A stretch of DNA of 64,000 nucleotides from Bordetella sp. BOR01 (GTDB lineage: Bacteria > Pseudomonadota > Gammaproteobacteria > Burkholderiales > Burkholderiaceae_B). Numbering within the stretch: the stretch's first letter is position 1; each line of letters begins with the position of its first letter. Positions 1-8,430 of the stretch are shown here, piece after piece. The position numbers were made by a program, and so were the translations under genes. The stretch is from NCBI RefSeq assembly GCF_019218885.1, contig NZ_JAHUWT010000001.1:434001-498000 (forward strand), given 5' to 3'. The notes under the pieces are model-generated. The model worked only from the letters and a program-made list of their open reading frames with translations, had not been told where the DNA came from and ran no database searches.

Positions 1-625
1 TGTCGCCACCGCGCACGACCGAGAACCCGATGGTGCCCGGCTTGCGCACGCCCGTGTCGCCATGGCGGGTCCAGGTGGCCACGTCGGGCAGGGCCACGTC
101 CCAGGCCGAGGCAATGGTTTCGCCCATTTTCAGGGCCGTGCCCGACGGCGCGTCGATCTTGTTGCGATGGTGCGCCTCGAACACTTCCACGTCGTAGCCC
201 GAATTCAGGATGCGCGCAGCCACGTCCAGCAGCTTCAGGGTGGCGTTGACCCCCACGCTCATGTTGGGCGCGAACACAATGGCGATTTTCTGCGCAGCCA
301 CTTCGATGGCGGCGCGGCCGTTGTCGTCGAAGCCGGTGGTGCCGATGACCATGCAGGTGCCGTGCCGCACGCAAGCCTGCAGGTGGCCCAGGGTGGCTTC
401 GGGGCGGGTGAAGTCGATCAGGCAGTCGGCGCCGGCCACGGCGTCGAGCTGGTCGGTGATGGCCACGCCGGTATCGCGGCCCAGGAAGGCGCCGGCATCC
501 TGGCCGATGGCCTCGGCGCCAGCGCGGTCCAGGGCGGCCGCCAGGGTCAGGTCGGGGCTGTTCAGCACGGCTTCGATCAGCATGCGGCCCATACGGCCGC
601 CGGCGCCGGCAATGGCGATGCGCAT
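1..625 (-). CDS. dapB: 4-hydroxy-tetrahydrodipicolinate reductase, 3' end outside the window
   Basis: This enzyme catalyses the NAD(P)H-dependent reduction step of the diaminopimelate/lysine pathway in the cytoplasm. The first 208 residues are visible; the usual length is about 270, so roughly 60 C-terminal residues lie beyond position 1. The N-terminus carries the nucleotide-binding GAGGRMG at residues 7-13. The family signature [13 protein letters not shown] at residues 152-164 holds the catalytic His pair and Lys. The ATG at 625 is preceded by AAGGAA. It lies 22 bases downstream of bamE on the same strand and is probably co-transcribed with it. Confidence 0.96.
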   Translation of the reverse strand, partial: MRIAIAGAGGRMGRMLIEAVLNSPDLTLAAALDRAGAEAIGQDAGAFLGRDTGVAITDQLDAVAGADCLIDFTRPEATLGHLQACVRHGTCMVIGTTGFDDNGRAAIEVAAQKIAIVFAPNMSVGVNATLKLLDVAARILNSGYDVEVFEAHHRNKIDAPSGTALKMGETIASAWDVALPDVATWTRHGDTGVRKPGTIGFSVVRGGD

Positions 626-647
626 AGTGTTTCCTTGTTCCACGGCG

Positions 648-1415
648 TCAGCGCAGCGGCTCGGCGCCGCCGCCAGGTTGGCCGATAGAACTGGGGGGCA
701 GGGCGTCGGGCGCGTTCAGCCGCAGCTCGCGGCGGCCGGGCGGCGGCGTCTGGGGCTGCGCGGCAGGGTTCTGCATGTCGGACATATCGGGCTGGGCATC
801 GCCGGCATCGGGGAGCGACTGCGTATCGGGGGTCGGTTGCGCATCCGGCGCCGGCTGCGCAGCGGGCGCGGGCTCGATAGGCTGGGCACCGGCTGGAGGC
901 GTGCCCAGCGCGGGCAATTGGGCCGGATCCACCGGCGCCGGCGCGGTAATGCCGCTTGCGCCAGCGGCGTCCTGGCGGGCCGTTTCCGCATCGACTTTTT
1001 CGTCGGCCTTTTCCAGGGTCGGGTTGCCTTCGGCGTCGAGCTGGAAGGGCTGCAGCTCGGGCTGTTCATCGCCGCTCCAGCGCACCAGGCGGTCGTTGTC
1101 GAACCAGACCGTGAACTTGCGTTCTTGCGCCTTGCCGTAGCCCGGCTTGAAGAAATAGGGGTAATCCCAACGATCGGCGTGCAGCACGCTGGTCAGGGTA
1201 GGGCTGCCCAGGGCAAAACGCACTTGCTCGCGCGTCATGCCCGGCTGCAGCAGGGCGACCTGCTCTTGGGTGATCCAGTTGCCTTGCTGCACAGGCGCTT
1301 TGTACGGGAAACCCCATTTGTCGGATGTGCAGCCTGCCAAGGCAGCGGCAACGGCAGCCGCCGCCAGGGCTGTTTTCAGGAACCGGGTCGGAATACGTGC
1401 AATCATGGACGCCAA
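648..1415 (-). CDS. bamE: Outer-membrane lipoprotein BamE/OmlA with long C-terminal tail
   Basis: BamE is a lipoprotein of the BAM complex that inserts beta-barrel proteins into the outer membrane. A signal peptide ends in a lipobox (LAGC, Cys at residue 28), followed by a SmpA/OmlA domain over about residues 35-120. After it comes a Pro/Ala/Gln-rich tail of about 130 residues. E. coli BamE is only about 113 residues, so this 255-residue protein is more than double that. It is divergent from fur, the arrangement known for omlA/fur in Pseudomonas and Xanthomonas. An alternative start lies three codons inside, at 1406. Confidence 0.93.
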   Translation of the reverse strand: MASMIARIPTRFLKTALAAAAVAAALAGCTSDKWGFPYKAPVQQGNWITQEQVALLQPGMTREQVRFALGSPTLTSVLHADRWDYPYFFKPGYGKAQERKFTVWFDNDRLVRWSGDEQPELQPFQLDAEGNPTLEKADEKVDAETARQDAAGASGITAPAPVDPAQLPALGTPPAGAQPIEPAPAAQPAPDAQPTPDTQSLPDAGDAQPDMSDMQNPAAQPQTPPPGRRELRLNAPDALPPSSIGQPGGGAEPLR

Positions 1416-1569
1416 GTGCCCCTATCTGTGATTTAAAGCCAGTAAAACCGTTATCATAAAGGTTTCATATTGCGGTAGTTCCGCAGGCGGCGGAAAAAGG
1501 CGGTACGCTGCCAGGGTAGCTACCGTGATTTCTGCCCATGCCAAACCGCGGACGGAGAGCGATTACACC

Positions 1570-1992
1570 ATGACCACCGACCAAAGCGAACTGAAGAACA
1601 TGGGTTTGAAGGCGACTTTCCCGCGCCTGAAAATTCTGGATATCTTCCGTAAAGCCGACCAGCGCCACCTCAGCGCCGAAGACGTCTACCGTGCCTTGAT
1701 CGGCGAAAACGTCGAAATCGGCCTGGCCACCGTCTATCGGGTGCTGACCCAGTTCGAGCAGGCCGGCATTCTCAGCCGCAGCCAGTTCGATAGCGGCAAG
1801 GCCGTATTCGAGCTCAACGACGGCGATCACCACGACCATCTTATTTGCACCAACTGCGGCAAGGTAGTCGAATTTTCGGATCCCGACATCGAAAAGCGCC
1901 AACACAAGGTTGCCAAAGACAACAACTTCGTGCTGGAAAGCCACGCCATGGTGCTATATGGCATCTGCGGCGACTGCCAACGCACCCGTTAG
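1570..1992 (+). CDS. fur: Ferric uptake regulator Fur
   Basis: Fur is an iron-dependent repressor of 140 residues. The N-terminal winged helix (residues about 1-85) is followed by a metal-binding dimerisation domain with the His-rich DGDHHDH segment, CTNC, and a second CxxC (CGDC) at the C-terminus. I chose the ATG at 1570 because GGAGAG lies just upstream and the protein then begins [20 protein letters not shown] as in known Fur proteins. A GTG at 1525 in frame would add 15 unlikely residues. It is divergent from bamE across a 154-base intergenic region. Confidence 0.97.
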   Translation: MTTDQSELKNMGLKATFPRLKILDIFRKADQRHLSAEDVYRALIGENVEIGLATVYRVLTQFEQAGILSRSQFDSGKAVFELNDGDHHDHLICTNCGKVVEFSDPDIEKRQHKVAKDNNFVLESHAMVLYGICGDCQRTR

Positions 1993-1993
1993 G

Positions 1994-2041
1994 TTTTTTG
2001 CCTTGGGCCGCCCCAAGGCAAAAAGCGCCCCCTTTTGGGGC
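1994..2041. repeat. Palindromic intergenic unit between fur and recN
   Basis: Two inverted repeats fill the gap between the converging fur and recN genes. TTGCCTTGGG pairs with CCCAAGGCAA (about 1998-2021), and GCCCC pairs with GGGGC around a CTTTT loop (2027-2041). The first stem has a T-run before it and an A-run after it, so neither strand gives the stem-then-U-tract of a classic intrinsic terminator. It may still end transcription or be a copy of a dispersed intergenic repeat; only a genome search could tell. Confidence 0.45.
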
Positions 2042-2079
2042 AGCAAGCGCAGCGCAGCGCTTTTTCTCTTTGCGGCAGG

Positions 2080-3741
2080 CTAGCGCGACGGCTCTGCCAG
2101 CCCGCCCAGCATCTCGCGCGCATGTTCGCGCGTGGTGGCGGTGATCTTGATACCGCCAAGCATGCGGGCGATTTCTTCCACACGTTCGCCGGCATCCAGT
2201 TCTTCGATATGCGAACGGGTCGTGCCGGCGGTTTCCGTCTTGCTGACCCGGTATTGCGCCGCGCCGCAAGCCGCCACCTGCGGCAGGTGGGTCACGCACA
2301 GCACCTGATGGCGCTCGCCCAGTTCGCGCAACAGCTTGCCCACCACTTCGGCCACCGCGCCGCCCACGCCGCTGTCGACTTCATCGAAAATCAGCGTGGG
2401 GACGCGCGCGGCGCGGCTGGCAATCACCGACAAGGCCAACGAAATACGCGACAGTTCGCCGCCTGAGGCCACCTTGGCCAGCGGGCGCGGCGACGTGCCG
2501 GCGTGGCCGGCCACCAGGAACTCGACGTGGTCGCTGCCTTGGGCGGACCCGGCGCCCCGCGACACCACGGGTTCGAACCGGCCGCCCTGCATGGCCAGGG
2601 TTTGCATGGCCTGGGTGACTTGCTTGCCCAGGCTCTTGGCCACCTTGGCGCGGGCGGCCGACAACTTGCCGGCCGCCGTTTCATATTGGACGCCTGCCGC
2701 TTCGGTCCGGCTGCGCAGGGCGTCGATATCGGCCGCCGCCTGCAAGTCGGCCAGTTGTGTGTGCACTGTGTCGCGCAAGGTCGGCAAGGCCTCGGGCTCG
2801 ACCTTGAACTTGCGGGCGGTTTCGAACACCGTGCCCATGCGGGCTTCGACATTGGCCAGCCGCTGGGGGTCGAGTTCTACGCGGCTGACGTAGTTGTTCA
2901 GGTCGGATACGGCCTCGGCCACGGCGATGCGGGCTGATTCGAGCTCGTCGGCCACGCCTTGCAGGGCAGGGTCGTGGCGCAGCATCTGCTGCAGGCGATG
3001 CTGCGCGGTGTTCAGGCGATGGTGGGCGCTATCGCCTTCGCCGTCGAGCGCTTCCAGTATTTGCCCGGCACCATCGAGCAGGGCCTGGGCATGTGCCAGG
3101 CGCGACTGTTCGGTTTGCAGGGTGTCCCATTCGTCGGGCTGCAGGGCCAACTGGTCGAGCTCTTCGGCTTGCCATTGCAGGCGCTCGCGTTCGGCGGCCA
3201 GGCCGGCGGCATCTTTTTCGGCCAGTTCGAGCTGGCGCGCCAGCCCTCGCCAGTCTTTCCAGGCCTGGGCCACCGCCTGGCGCAGTTCGCCATGGCCGCC
3301 GTGCGCGTCGAGCAGGTCGCGCTGCGCCTCGGCGCGCATCAGGCTTTGGTGTGCATGCTGGCCATGGATGTCGACCAGGCTGTCGCCCAGCTCGCGCAGT
3401 TGCGTCAACGTGGCGGGCATGCCATTGATATAGCCACGGCTACGCCCCTGGGCATCGACCACGCGGCGCAGCGCCAGTTCGTCGCCGGCGTCCAGTTCGC
3501 GTTCGGCCAGCCATTTTCGCAGGGTGTCGGGGATGTCGAACAGGGCCGTGATGTCGGCGCGCGTGGCGCCTTCGCGCAGCACGCCGATGTCGGCCCGTTC
3601 GCCCAGGGCCAGCGCCAAGGCATCGATCAGGATCGACTTGCCGGCGCCCGTTTCGCCCGAAAACACCGTGAAGCCGGCCCCGAAATGGATCTCGGCCTGT
3701 TCGACAATGACGAAATCACGAATATGCAGGGTACGCAGCAT
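2080..3741 (-). CDS. recN: DNA repair protein RecN
   Basis: RecN is an SMC-like ATPase acting in recombinational double-strand-break repair; at 553 residues it has the usual length. The N-terminus carries Walker A (GETGAGKS, residues about 29-36) and the C-terminal region the signature and Walker B (TLIFDEVDSGVGG). The long middle is a coiled coil rich in Ala, Leu, Glu and Gln. The start lies 10 bases after the nadK stop, so nadK and recN form one minus-strand operon. I did not find an obvious LexA box upstream of the pair. Confidence 0.97.
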   Translation of the reverse strand: MLRTLHIRDFVIVEQAEIHFGAGFTVFSGETGAGKSILIDALALALGERADIGVLREGATRADITALFDIPDTLRKWLAERELDAGDELALRRVVDAQGRSRGYINGMPATLTQLRELGDSLVDIHGQHAHQSLMRAEAQRDLLDAHGGHGELRQAVAQAWKDWRGLARQLELAEKDAAGLAAERERLQWQAEELDQLALQPDEWDTLQTEQSRLAHAQALLDGAGQILEALDGEGDSAHHRLNTAQHRLQQMLRHDPALQGVADELESARIAVAEAVSDLNNYVSRVELDPQRLANVEARMGTVFETARKFKVEPEALPTLRDTVHTQLADLQAAADIDALRSRTEAAGVQYETAAGKLSAARAKVAKSLGKQVTQAMQTLAMQGGRFEPVVSRGAGSAQGSDHVEFLVAGHAGTSPRPLAKVASGGELSRISLALSVIASRAARVPTLIFDEVDSGVGGAVAEVVGKLLRELGERHQVLCVTHLPQVAACGAAQYRVSKTETAGTTRSHIEELDAGERVEEIARMLGGIKITATTREHAREMLGGLAEPSR

Positions 3742-3751
3742 GCGGGTGCCG

Positions 3752-4651
3752 TTATTCCACGCTGTCCGAGGCCTGTGGCATCAGGTTCCAATGCAGCTTG
3801 CGGCGCAGGGTCGAGAAAAAGCTGTAGCCTTCAGGGTGCACGAAACGAACCGTATAGGGTGCACGCTGCACCGAGATACGGTCGCCCGGCTGCAGGTCGG
3901 ACCAGGTCTGCATGTCGAAATGCACACTGGCGCCGACCTCTACCCGGCCGATGGCCGTCAGGGTCATGCTGAGCTCGCCGCCGCCCGGAATGACGATGGG
4001 CCGGTTCGACAGGGTCTGGGGCGCCACCGGCACCAGCACGATGGCATCCAGGCCGGGGTGCAGGATGGGGCCGTTGGCCGACAGCGCATAGGCCGTCGAA
4101 CCCGTCGGGGTGGCGATGATCAGCCCGTCGGCACGCTGCGAATACATGAAGGCGCCGTCGAGCTCGACCCGTACTTCGATCATGCCGCCGCGCCCGGCGC
4201 GGTTCAGCACCACGTCGTTCAGCGCCGGCGCGGTATACATCAGCTGGTCGCCGCGCCAGACGCTGCCCACCAGCAGCATGCGGTCTTCGGCCTGGTAATT
4301 GCCCTCGATGACCCGTGCGAGCGCACTGTGCGCTTCTTGCAGCGGCACGTCGGTGATGAAACCCAGGCGTCCGTGGTTGATGCCCACCAGCGGCACGCCG
4401 TAGGGCGCCAGGGTGCGGGCCGCGCCCAGCACCGTGCCGTCGCCGCCCATCACGATCGCCAGCGATGCGGTTTCGCCGATTTCTTTCAGGCTGGCCACCG
4501 GGTATTCGTGCACGCCGGTATTGCTGGCGGTATCGGCCTCGACCAGCACGCGACGGCCGGCCTGCTGCAGCATGTGCGCCAGGGCGCGCAGCGGTGCATC
4601 CAGGCCGGTATCCTGGTGTCTGCCAATCAGGGCGACGATAGGGAAGTGCAT
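3752..4651 (-). CDS. nadK: NAD kinase
   Basis: NadK phosphorylates NAD to NADP in the cytoplasm; the protein has 299 residues. The family's GGDGT motif lies at residues 69-73 (MGGDGTVL) and the NGP-containing second conserved segment is present (SANGPILHP). The frame stays open upstream to 4711, but I place the start at the ATG at 4651 because the protein then begins [16 protein letters not shown], matching Bordetella homologues. It precedes recN in the same operon and is divergent from hrcA. Confidence 0.95.
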   Translation of the reverse strand: MHFPIVALIGRHQDTGLDAPLRALAHMLQQAGRRVLVEADTASNTGVHEYPVASLKEIGETASLAIVMGGDGTVLGAARTLAPYGVPLVGINHGRLGFITDVPLQEAHSALARVIEGNYQAEDRMLLVGSVWRGDQLMYTAPALNDVVLNRAGRGGMIEVRVELDGAFMYSQRADGLIIATPTGSTAYALSANGPILHPGLDAIVLVPVAPQTLSNRPIVIPGGGELSMTLTAIGRVEVGASVHFDMQTWSDLQPGDRISVQRAPYTVRFVHPEGYSFFSTLRRKLHWNLMPQASDSVE

Positions 4652-4754
4652 GGCGAAAAGGAAACGATTATCGAAGGGAACAGCGGATTCGGCGATTATA
4701 TGGGGCCGCATGTTCCGCTGCTGGACAAAAATCGCCCATTTCCAAAAGTTTCCC

Positions 4755-4770
4755 TACAATAGTCGATATG
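4755..4770 (+). promoter_or_regulatory. -10 box directly before hrcA start (leaderless type)
   Basis: TACAAT at 4755-4760 is followed by a 7-base spacer and the ATG of hrcA at 4768. A transcript starting at the normal distance from this -10 would begin at or next to the A of the ATG. No Shine-Dalgarno sequence is present. The -35 region has no good match to TTGACA. Confidence 0.5.
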
Positions 4771-5775
4771 GATGATCGTGCACGCGCATTGCTTAAAGCG
4801 TTGATAGAACGCCACATCGCCGACGGACAACCGGTCGGTTCGCGCACGCTTTCCAAGGTTTTCGACCTGTCGCCGGCCACCATCCGCAATGTCATGGCCG
4901 ACCTCGAAGACCTCGGGCTGATCCACAGCCCGCATACCTCGGCCGGGCGCATTCCCACGCCGCGCGGCTATCGCATATTCGTCGATTCGCTGCTGGCGGT
5001 GCAGCCCTTCGAACTCCAGCACCGGCAGTTCAGCGAAGCGGCCCTGACGGCCACCGAGCCCTCGCGCGCAGTCAACGCGGCAGCGGCGCTGCTGTCGAAT
5101 CTGACCCAGTTCGCCGGCGTGGTGCTCACGCCCAAGCGCGCGCAGGTGTTTCGCCAGATCGAATTCATCCGGCTGTCCGACAAGCGCGTGCTGCTCATCA
5201 TCGTCACGCCCGATGGCGACGTGCAGAATCGTATCCTGTCGATGCAGCGCGACTATACCGAGATCGAACTGATCGAGGCAGGCAATTTCTTCAACATCCA
5301 TTTTGCCGGCAAGTCTTTCGATGCCGTGCGCCGTACGCTTACCACCGAACTGGCCCAACTGCGCGAAGATATCTCGCGCCTGATGCAGGCCGCCGTGGAA
5401 GCCGGCGCCGAAGCCGCCGAAGACGGTGACGACATGATCATCTCGGGCGAACGCAAGTTGCTCGACGTGACCGACATTGCCTCCGACATGGACCGCCTGC
5501 GCAAGATGTTCTCGCTGTTCGAGCAGAAAACCGATCTGTTGCAGTTGCTCGATATCTCCAGCCGTGCCCAGGGCGTGCAAATCTATATAGGTGGCGATTC
5601 GCAGTTGCTGCCCATGGAAGAAGTCTCGGTCATCACGGCGCCTTACGGGGTCGACGGCAGGGTGATCGGTACCCTGGGGGTCATCGGCCCCACCCGCATG
5701 GCGTACGAGCGTGTCATTCCCATCGTCGACATCACGGCGCGGCTGCTGTCCAACGCTTTCAGTCAAAACCAATAG
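4768..5775 (+). CDS. hrcA: Heat-inducible transcription repressor HrcA
   Basis: HrcA represses class I heat-shock genes by binding CIRCE elements. The 335-residue protein has an N-terminal winged helix (residues about 1-75, with [12 protein letters not shown] and the [18 protein letters not shown] recognition region), then a GAF-like domain. It heads the hrcA-hemH direction of the cluster and is divergent from nadK. No CIRCE (TTAGCACTC-N9-GAGTGCTAA) was seen in this window, so its targets, probably groESL, are elsewhere. Confidence 0.97.
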   Translation: MDDRARALLKALIERHIADGQPVGSRTLSKVFDLSPATIRNVMADLEDLGLIHSPHTSAGRIPTPRGYRIFVDSLLAVQPFELQHRQFSEAALTATEPSRAVNAAAALLSNLTQFAGVVLTPKRAQVFRQIEFIRLSDKRVLLIIVTPDGDVQNRILSMQRDYTEIELIEAGNFFNIHFAGKSFDAVRRTLTTELAQLREDISRLMQAAVEAGAEAAEDGDDMIISGERKLLDVTDIASDMDRLRKMFSLFEQKTDLLQLLDISSRAQGVQIYIGGDSQLLPMEEVSVITAPYGVDGRVIGTLGVIGPTRMAYERVIPIVDITARLLSNAFSQNQ

Positions 5776-5829
5776 ATCTGCATCGGGCCGGCCTTCTTTT
5801 CGCGGAGAAGGGCCCAGAGGGGTGTTTTC

Positions 5830-6918
5830 GTGTTTCTTCGCCTGTTCAAGTATTTGTGGCCCGAGCGTTACTTGCCCGAACCCCGCCAGGCGGACCCTTT
5901 CGATGAAAACCCTGCCCCCAGCGCGCCCGGCGGTGTCGGCGTGCTGTTGGTCAATCTGGGGACCCCCGACGCGGCCACGCCGCGCGACATCCGCCGCTAC
6001 CTGGCGGCATTCCTGTCCGACCCGCGCGTCATCGAGATCCCCCGCTATTTGTGGCTGCCCATTCTGCACGGCATGGTCCTGGCACGACGGCCGCGTCGCC
6101 TGCAGCCGCGCTACGCCGGCATCTGGATGGAAGAGGGCTCGCCACTGATGGTGTACAGCCGGCGCCAGGCCGAAGGCGTGCAGCGTGTGTTGAACGAGCG
6201 CGGCCATACCGTGCAGGTCGAGCTCGCCATGCGCTATGGCGAACCCTCGATCGCCCAGGCGATCGACCGGCTGCGCAAGCAAGGCTGCCAGCACATTCTT
6301 ACCGTGCCGCTGTATCCGCAGTACGCGGCCAGCACCACCGCCACCGTGGTCGATGCAGTCGCCGCGCAGGTCGGACGATTGCGCGACCAGCCCGAATTGC
6401 GCTTTATCAAACGTTTTCACACTGACCCCGGCTACCTGGACGCGCTGGCGCGCCGCATATCCGATTACTGGCAGGCCAACGGCCGGCCGCAGAAGCTGGT
6501 GATGAGCTTTCACGGCTTGCCGCGCTATTCCATCGAATTGGGCGACCCGTACTACCGCGATTGCCTCGAAACCGCGCGCCTGCTGCGCGAACGCCTGGGG
6601 CTGCCGCCCGAACAGGCCGAAGTCACGTTCCAAAGCCGTTTCGGCGCCGCACGCTGGCTCGAACCCTACACCGAGCCCACCCTGAAGATGATGGCCGCCC
6701 AAGGTGTTACCGAGATCGACGTCGTGTGCCCTGGATTCGTGGCCGACTGCCTGGAAACGCTCGAGGAAATCAGCCAGGAATGCCGCGATGCCTTCCTGGG
6801 CGCGGGGGGGCGCCAGTTCCGCTACATTCCGGCCTTGAACGACCATCCGGCCTGGATAGAAAGCCTGGCCGGCCTGGTCGACAATCACTTACAAGGCTGG
6901 CCCACACGCGCCGGCTGA
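5830..6918 (+). CDS. hemH: Ferrochelatase
   Basis: HemH inserts ferrous iron into protoporphyrin IX, the last step of haem synthesis; 362 residues is normal for proteobacteria. The catalytic His is in the SFHGLP motif at residue 228. The downstream VVCPGFVADCLETLEEI segment is the second conserved block. The start is a GTG at 5830 with AGAGGGG a few bases upstream. It follows hrcA by 54 bases on the same strand. Confidence 0.97.
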   Translation: MFLRLFKYLWPERYLPEPRQADPFDENPAPSAPGGVGVLLVNLGTPDAATPRDIRRYLAAFLSDPRVIEIPRYLWLPILHGMVLARRPRRLQPRYAGIWMEEGSPLMVYSRRQAEGVQRVLNERGHTVQVELAMRYGEPSIAQAIDRLRKQGCQHILTVPLYPQYAASTTATVVDAVAAQVGRLRDQPELRFIKRFHTDPGYLDALARRISDYWQANGRPQKLVMSFHGLPRYSIELGDPYYRDCLETARLLRERLGLPPEQAEVTFQSRFGAARWLEPYTEPTLKMMAAQGVTEIDVVCPGFVADCLETLEEISQECRDAFLGAGGRQFRYIPALNDHPAWIESLAGLVDNHLQGWPTRAG

Positions 6919-6940
6919 GGCCGTACACTGGCTGTTAGCA

Positions 6941-6958
6941 CGTCCGCCGCGGCGGACG
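6941..6958. repeat. Loopless perfect 18-bp palindrome
   Basis: CGTCCGCCG is followed immediately by its reverse complement CGGCGGACG, 23 bases after the hemH stop. It could fold as a hairpin in RNA but has no T-tract, so it is either a weak terminator or a protein-binding or repeated unit. A similar loopless palindrome sits at 16365-16384. Confidence 0.5.
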
Positions 6959-7008
6959 CTGTCGGCTTGGCAGGCCGCCACCGATCGCAACTCTTCAGGA
7001 GACAGCGC

Positions 7009-7254
7009 ATGAACACACCCGTGAAACCCGGCGTGGGCACTTCCTCCGAGCCTGGGCATGCCAATCTGAAAGAAGACCCCATCGAGCGCGAGCTCGACGA
7101 AGCCCTGGCGGATACCTTCCCGGCCAGCGATCCCATCGCCGTCACGCCCGAAGAAGCCCCGCAACGCGAGTCCGAGACCGCCATCGACGAAGCCCTCGAA
7201 GACAGTTTCCCGGCCAGCGATCCGCCAGCCCCGGCGCAGCCCGACAAGCCCTAG
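7009..7254 (+). CDS. Small acidic protein with two FPASDP repeats, function unknown
   Basis: This 81-residue soluble acidic protein has no signal peptide or membrane segment. It contains two copies of one motif: LDEALADTFPASDPIA at about residues 29-44 and IDEALEDSFPASDPPA at about residues 59-74. Single copies of a DEAL-DTFPASDP motif occur in small proteins of many proteobacteria, with no function I can name. The ATG at 7009 has AGGAGA upstream. It sits between hemH and grpE but ends before the grpE heat-shock promoter. Confidence 0.8.
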   Translation: MNTPVKPGVGTSSEPGHANLKEDPIERELDEALADTFPASDPIAVTPEEAPQRESETAIDEALEDSFPASDPPAPAQPDKP

Positions 7255-7264
7255 CGGTATCCAG

Positions 7265-7313
7265 CCAAGGCGCGGGGCCTGGCCCGCGTCCTGGCCCCGC
7301 TTGCCGGCCTTGG
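7265..7313 (+). terminator. Long imperfect hairpin upstream of grpE promoter
   Basis: CCAAGG (7265-7270) pairs with CCTTGG (7308-7313), and inside it GCGGGGCC (7272-7279) pairs with GGCCCCGC (7293-7300). There is no T-run, so it is a possible factor-dependent end for the upstream small gene rather than a clear intrinsic terminator. It insulates the small gene from the grpE promoter that begins at 7317. Confidence 0.4.
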
Positions 7314-7316
7314 CCT

Positions 7317-7344
7317 CTTGAAATCACCGAATCGGCCCCCATTA
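7317..7344 (+). promoter_or_regulatory. RpoH (sigma-32) heat-shock promoter of grpE
   Basis: CTTGAAA at 7317-7323 and CCCCATTA at 7337-7344 are separated by 13 bases. This matches the sigma-32 consensus CTTGAAA-N11-16-CCCCATNT closely. The grpE ATG follows at 7382. Confidence 0.85.
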
Positions 7345-7381
7345 TCGGGGCCGACGCTATTGTTTTTTGGAGGAATTCCCC

Positions 7382-7939
7382 ATGACGGCATCTCAAGAGC
7401 CTGTCGATCAAGCCCCCGAGTCCGGCGAGCAGGCTCCGGCCATGCCCGCCACCGTTGAAGCACTGCAGGCCGAACTGGCCGCCGTACGCGCCGAGCTCGA
7501 GGCTGCCCAGGCCACCGTCACCGCGCAGCAAGACCAGTTGCTGCGCACCCGTGCCGACGCCGAGAATGTTCGCCGCCGGGCGCAAGACGACGTATCCAAG
7601 GCGCGCAAGTTCGGCATCGAGTCTTTCGCTGAAAGCCTGGTGCCTGTCAAAGACAGCCTGGAAGCGGCGCTGGCGCAGCCCGACCAGACCCTCGAAGCGC
7701 TGCGCGAAGGCGTCGACGTCACCCTGAAGCAACTGACTGGCGCCTTCGAACGCAATCTGCTCAAGGAAATCGCACCGGCCCAGGGGGACAAGTTCGACCC
7801 CCATCAGCACCAGGCGATTTCGTCCGTGCCTTCCGACCAGCCTGCCAATACCGTGGCGCAGTTGCTGCAAAAGGGCTACGCCATCGCCGACCGCACCTTG
7901 CGGCCCGCCCTGGTGATGGTGTCAGCCGGCCAAGGTTGA
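7382..7939 (+). CDS. grpE: Nucleotide exchange factor GrpE
   Basis: GrpE releases ADP from DnaK. The 185-residue protein has the expected plan: a charged N-terminal segment, a long coiled coil (about residues 25-85, Glu/Ala/Gln-rich, including the [11 protein letters not shown] region) and a C-terminal beta domain ending [11 protein letters not shown]. The ATG at 7382 follows GGAGG. A gene for a thioredoxin-like protein starts 5 bases after its stop, so the two are co-transcribed from the sigma-32 promoter. Confidence 0.97.
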   Translation: MTASQEPVDQAPESGEQAPAMPATVEALQAELAAVRAELEAAQATVTAQQDQLLRTRADAENVRRRAQDDVSKARKFGIESFAESLVPVKDSLEAALAQPDQTLEALREGVDVTLKQLTGAFERNLLKEIAPAQGDKFDPHQHQAISSVPSDQPANTVAQLLQKGYAIADRTLRPALVMVSAGQG

Positions 7940-7944
7940 GCGCC

Positions 7945-8349
7945 ATGTCCGGCCCCACGTCTTTCGACCCGGCCCAGGTCTTCGAAGTGTTCGCCATGCG
8001 CCCGGTCGGCAGCGCCGATTTCGACCAGATCGTGGTCGAAGCGCCGGGCGATGACCTGCGCTGCGTGTTCTTGTGGGGCCAGGATTGTTACAATTGTAAT
8101 TTGTTCAAGCAGGCGGCTTTGCTGCACCAGCAGGCGCTGCTGGCTTTGGGGTTGGCCTGGTTCCAGGCCGACGTCTACGCCGACGAAGCCCTGGGGCGCC
8201 GGTTTTCGCTGCATGGCGTGCCCACTTTCGTGCTGTACCGCGGCGGCAAGCGCCTGGGGCGCATCACGGGCTGGCCGGGGCTGCCGCGCTTCACCGAAGC
8301 CATCGAACGCCTGCAGGGCCCTGTCCCGGGGCCGGCTGGGGGCCCTTGA
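7945..8349 (+). CDS. Thioredoxin-fold protein with CYNC active site
   Basis: This 134-residue cytoplasmic protein has a thioredoxin fold. The redox motif at residues 48-51 is C-Y-N-C (FLWGQDCYNCNLFK) instead of the CGPC of thioredoxin, and the cis-proline loop is intact (GVPTFVLYRGG). It lies between grpE and dnaK, 5 bases after grpE, so heat induction is likely. Its stop codon overlaps the -35 of the dnaK heat-shock promoter. The substrate is unknown; a redox or disulfide role linked to the DnaK machine is inference from position only. Confidence 0.85.
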   Translation: MSGPTSFDPAQVFEVFAMRPVGSADFDQIVVEAPGDDLRCVFLWGQDCYNCNLFKQAALLHQQALLALGLAWFQADVYADEALGRRFSLHGVPTFVLYRGGKRLGRITGWPGLPRFTEAIERLQGPVPGPAGGP

Positions 8350-8374
8350 AAAACCCCTCTGGCGACCCCAGTTA
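8345..8374 (+). promoter_or_regulatory. RpoH (sigma-32) heat-shock promoter of dnaK
   Basis: CTTGAAA at 8345-8351, 14 bases, then CCCCAGTTA at 8366-8374. The -10 differs from CCCCATNT at one position. The -35 contains the TGA stop of the upstream thioredoxin-like gene. The dnaK ATG is at 8431. Confidence 0.8.
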
Positions 8375-8430
8375 GGCTAAGACTCAGTTTTCATTCCTGT
8401 ATTTACGGATCTTCATCAAGGTATTCCACC

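Noticed and set aside
210-1436. 408-codon plus-strand frame across dapB and bamE
   Set aside because: It overlaps both genes on the opposite strand; bamE and dapB have clear family signatures and start sites.
1416-1569. Fur box in the bamE/fur intergenic region
   Set aside because: The AT-rich GTTATCATAAAGGTTTCATAT stretch has only weak similarity to GATAATGATAATCATTATC, so I did not annotate it.
4652-4767. LexA box controlling nadK-recN
   Set aside because: No CTGT-N8-ACAG-like sequence was found in the intergenic region; only a loose CAGCGGA/TCCGCTG repeat with 26 bases between arms.
4696-6888. 730-codon open frame on the minus strand across hrcA and hemH
   Set aside because: It is antisense to two unmistakable genes. 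Its protein is rich in His, Gln, Gly and Arg with no family features, the usual result of reading a GC-rich gene backwards.
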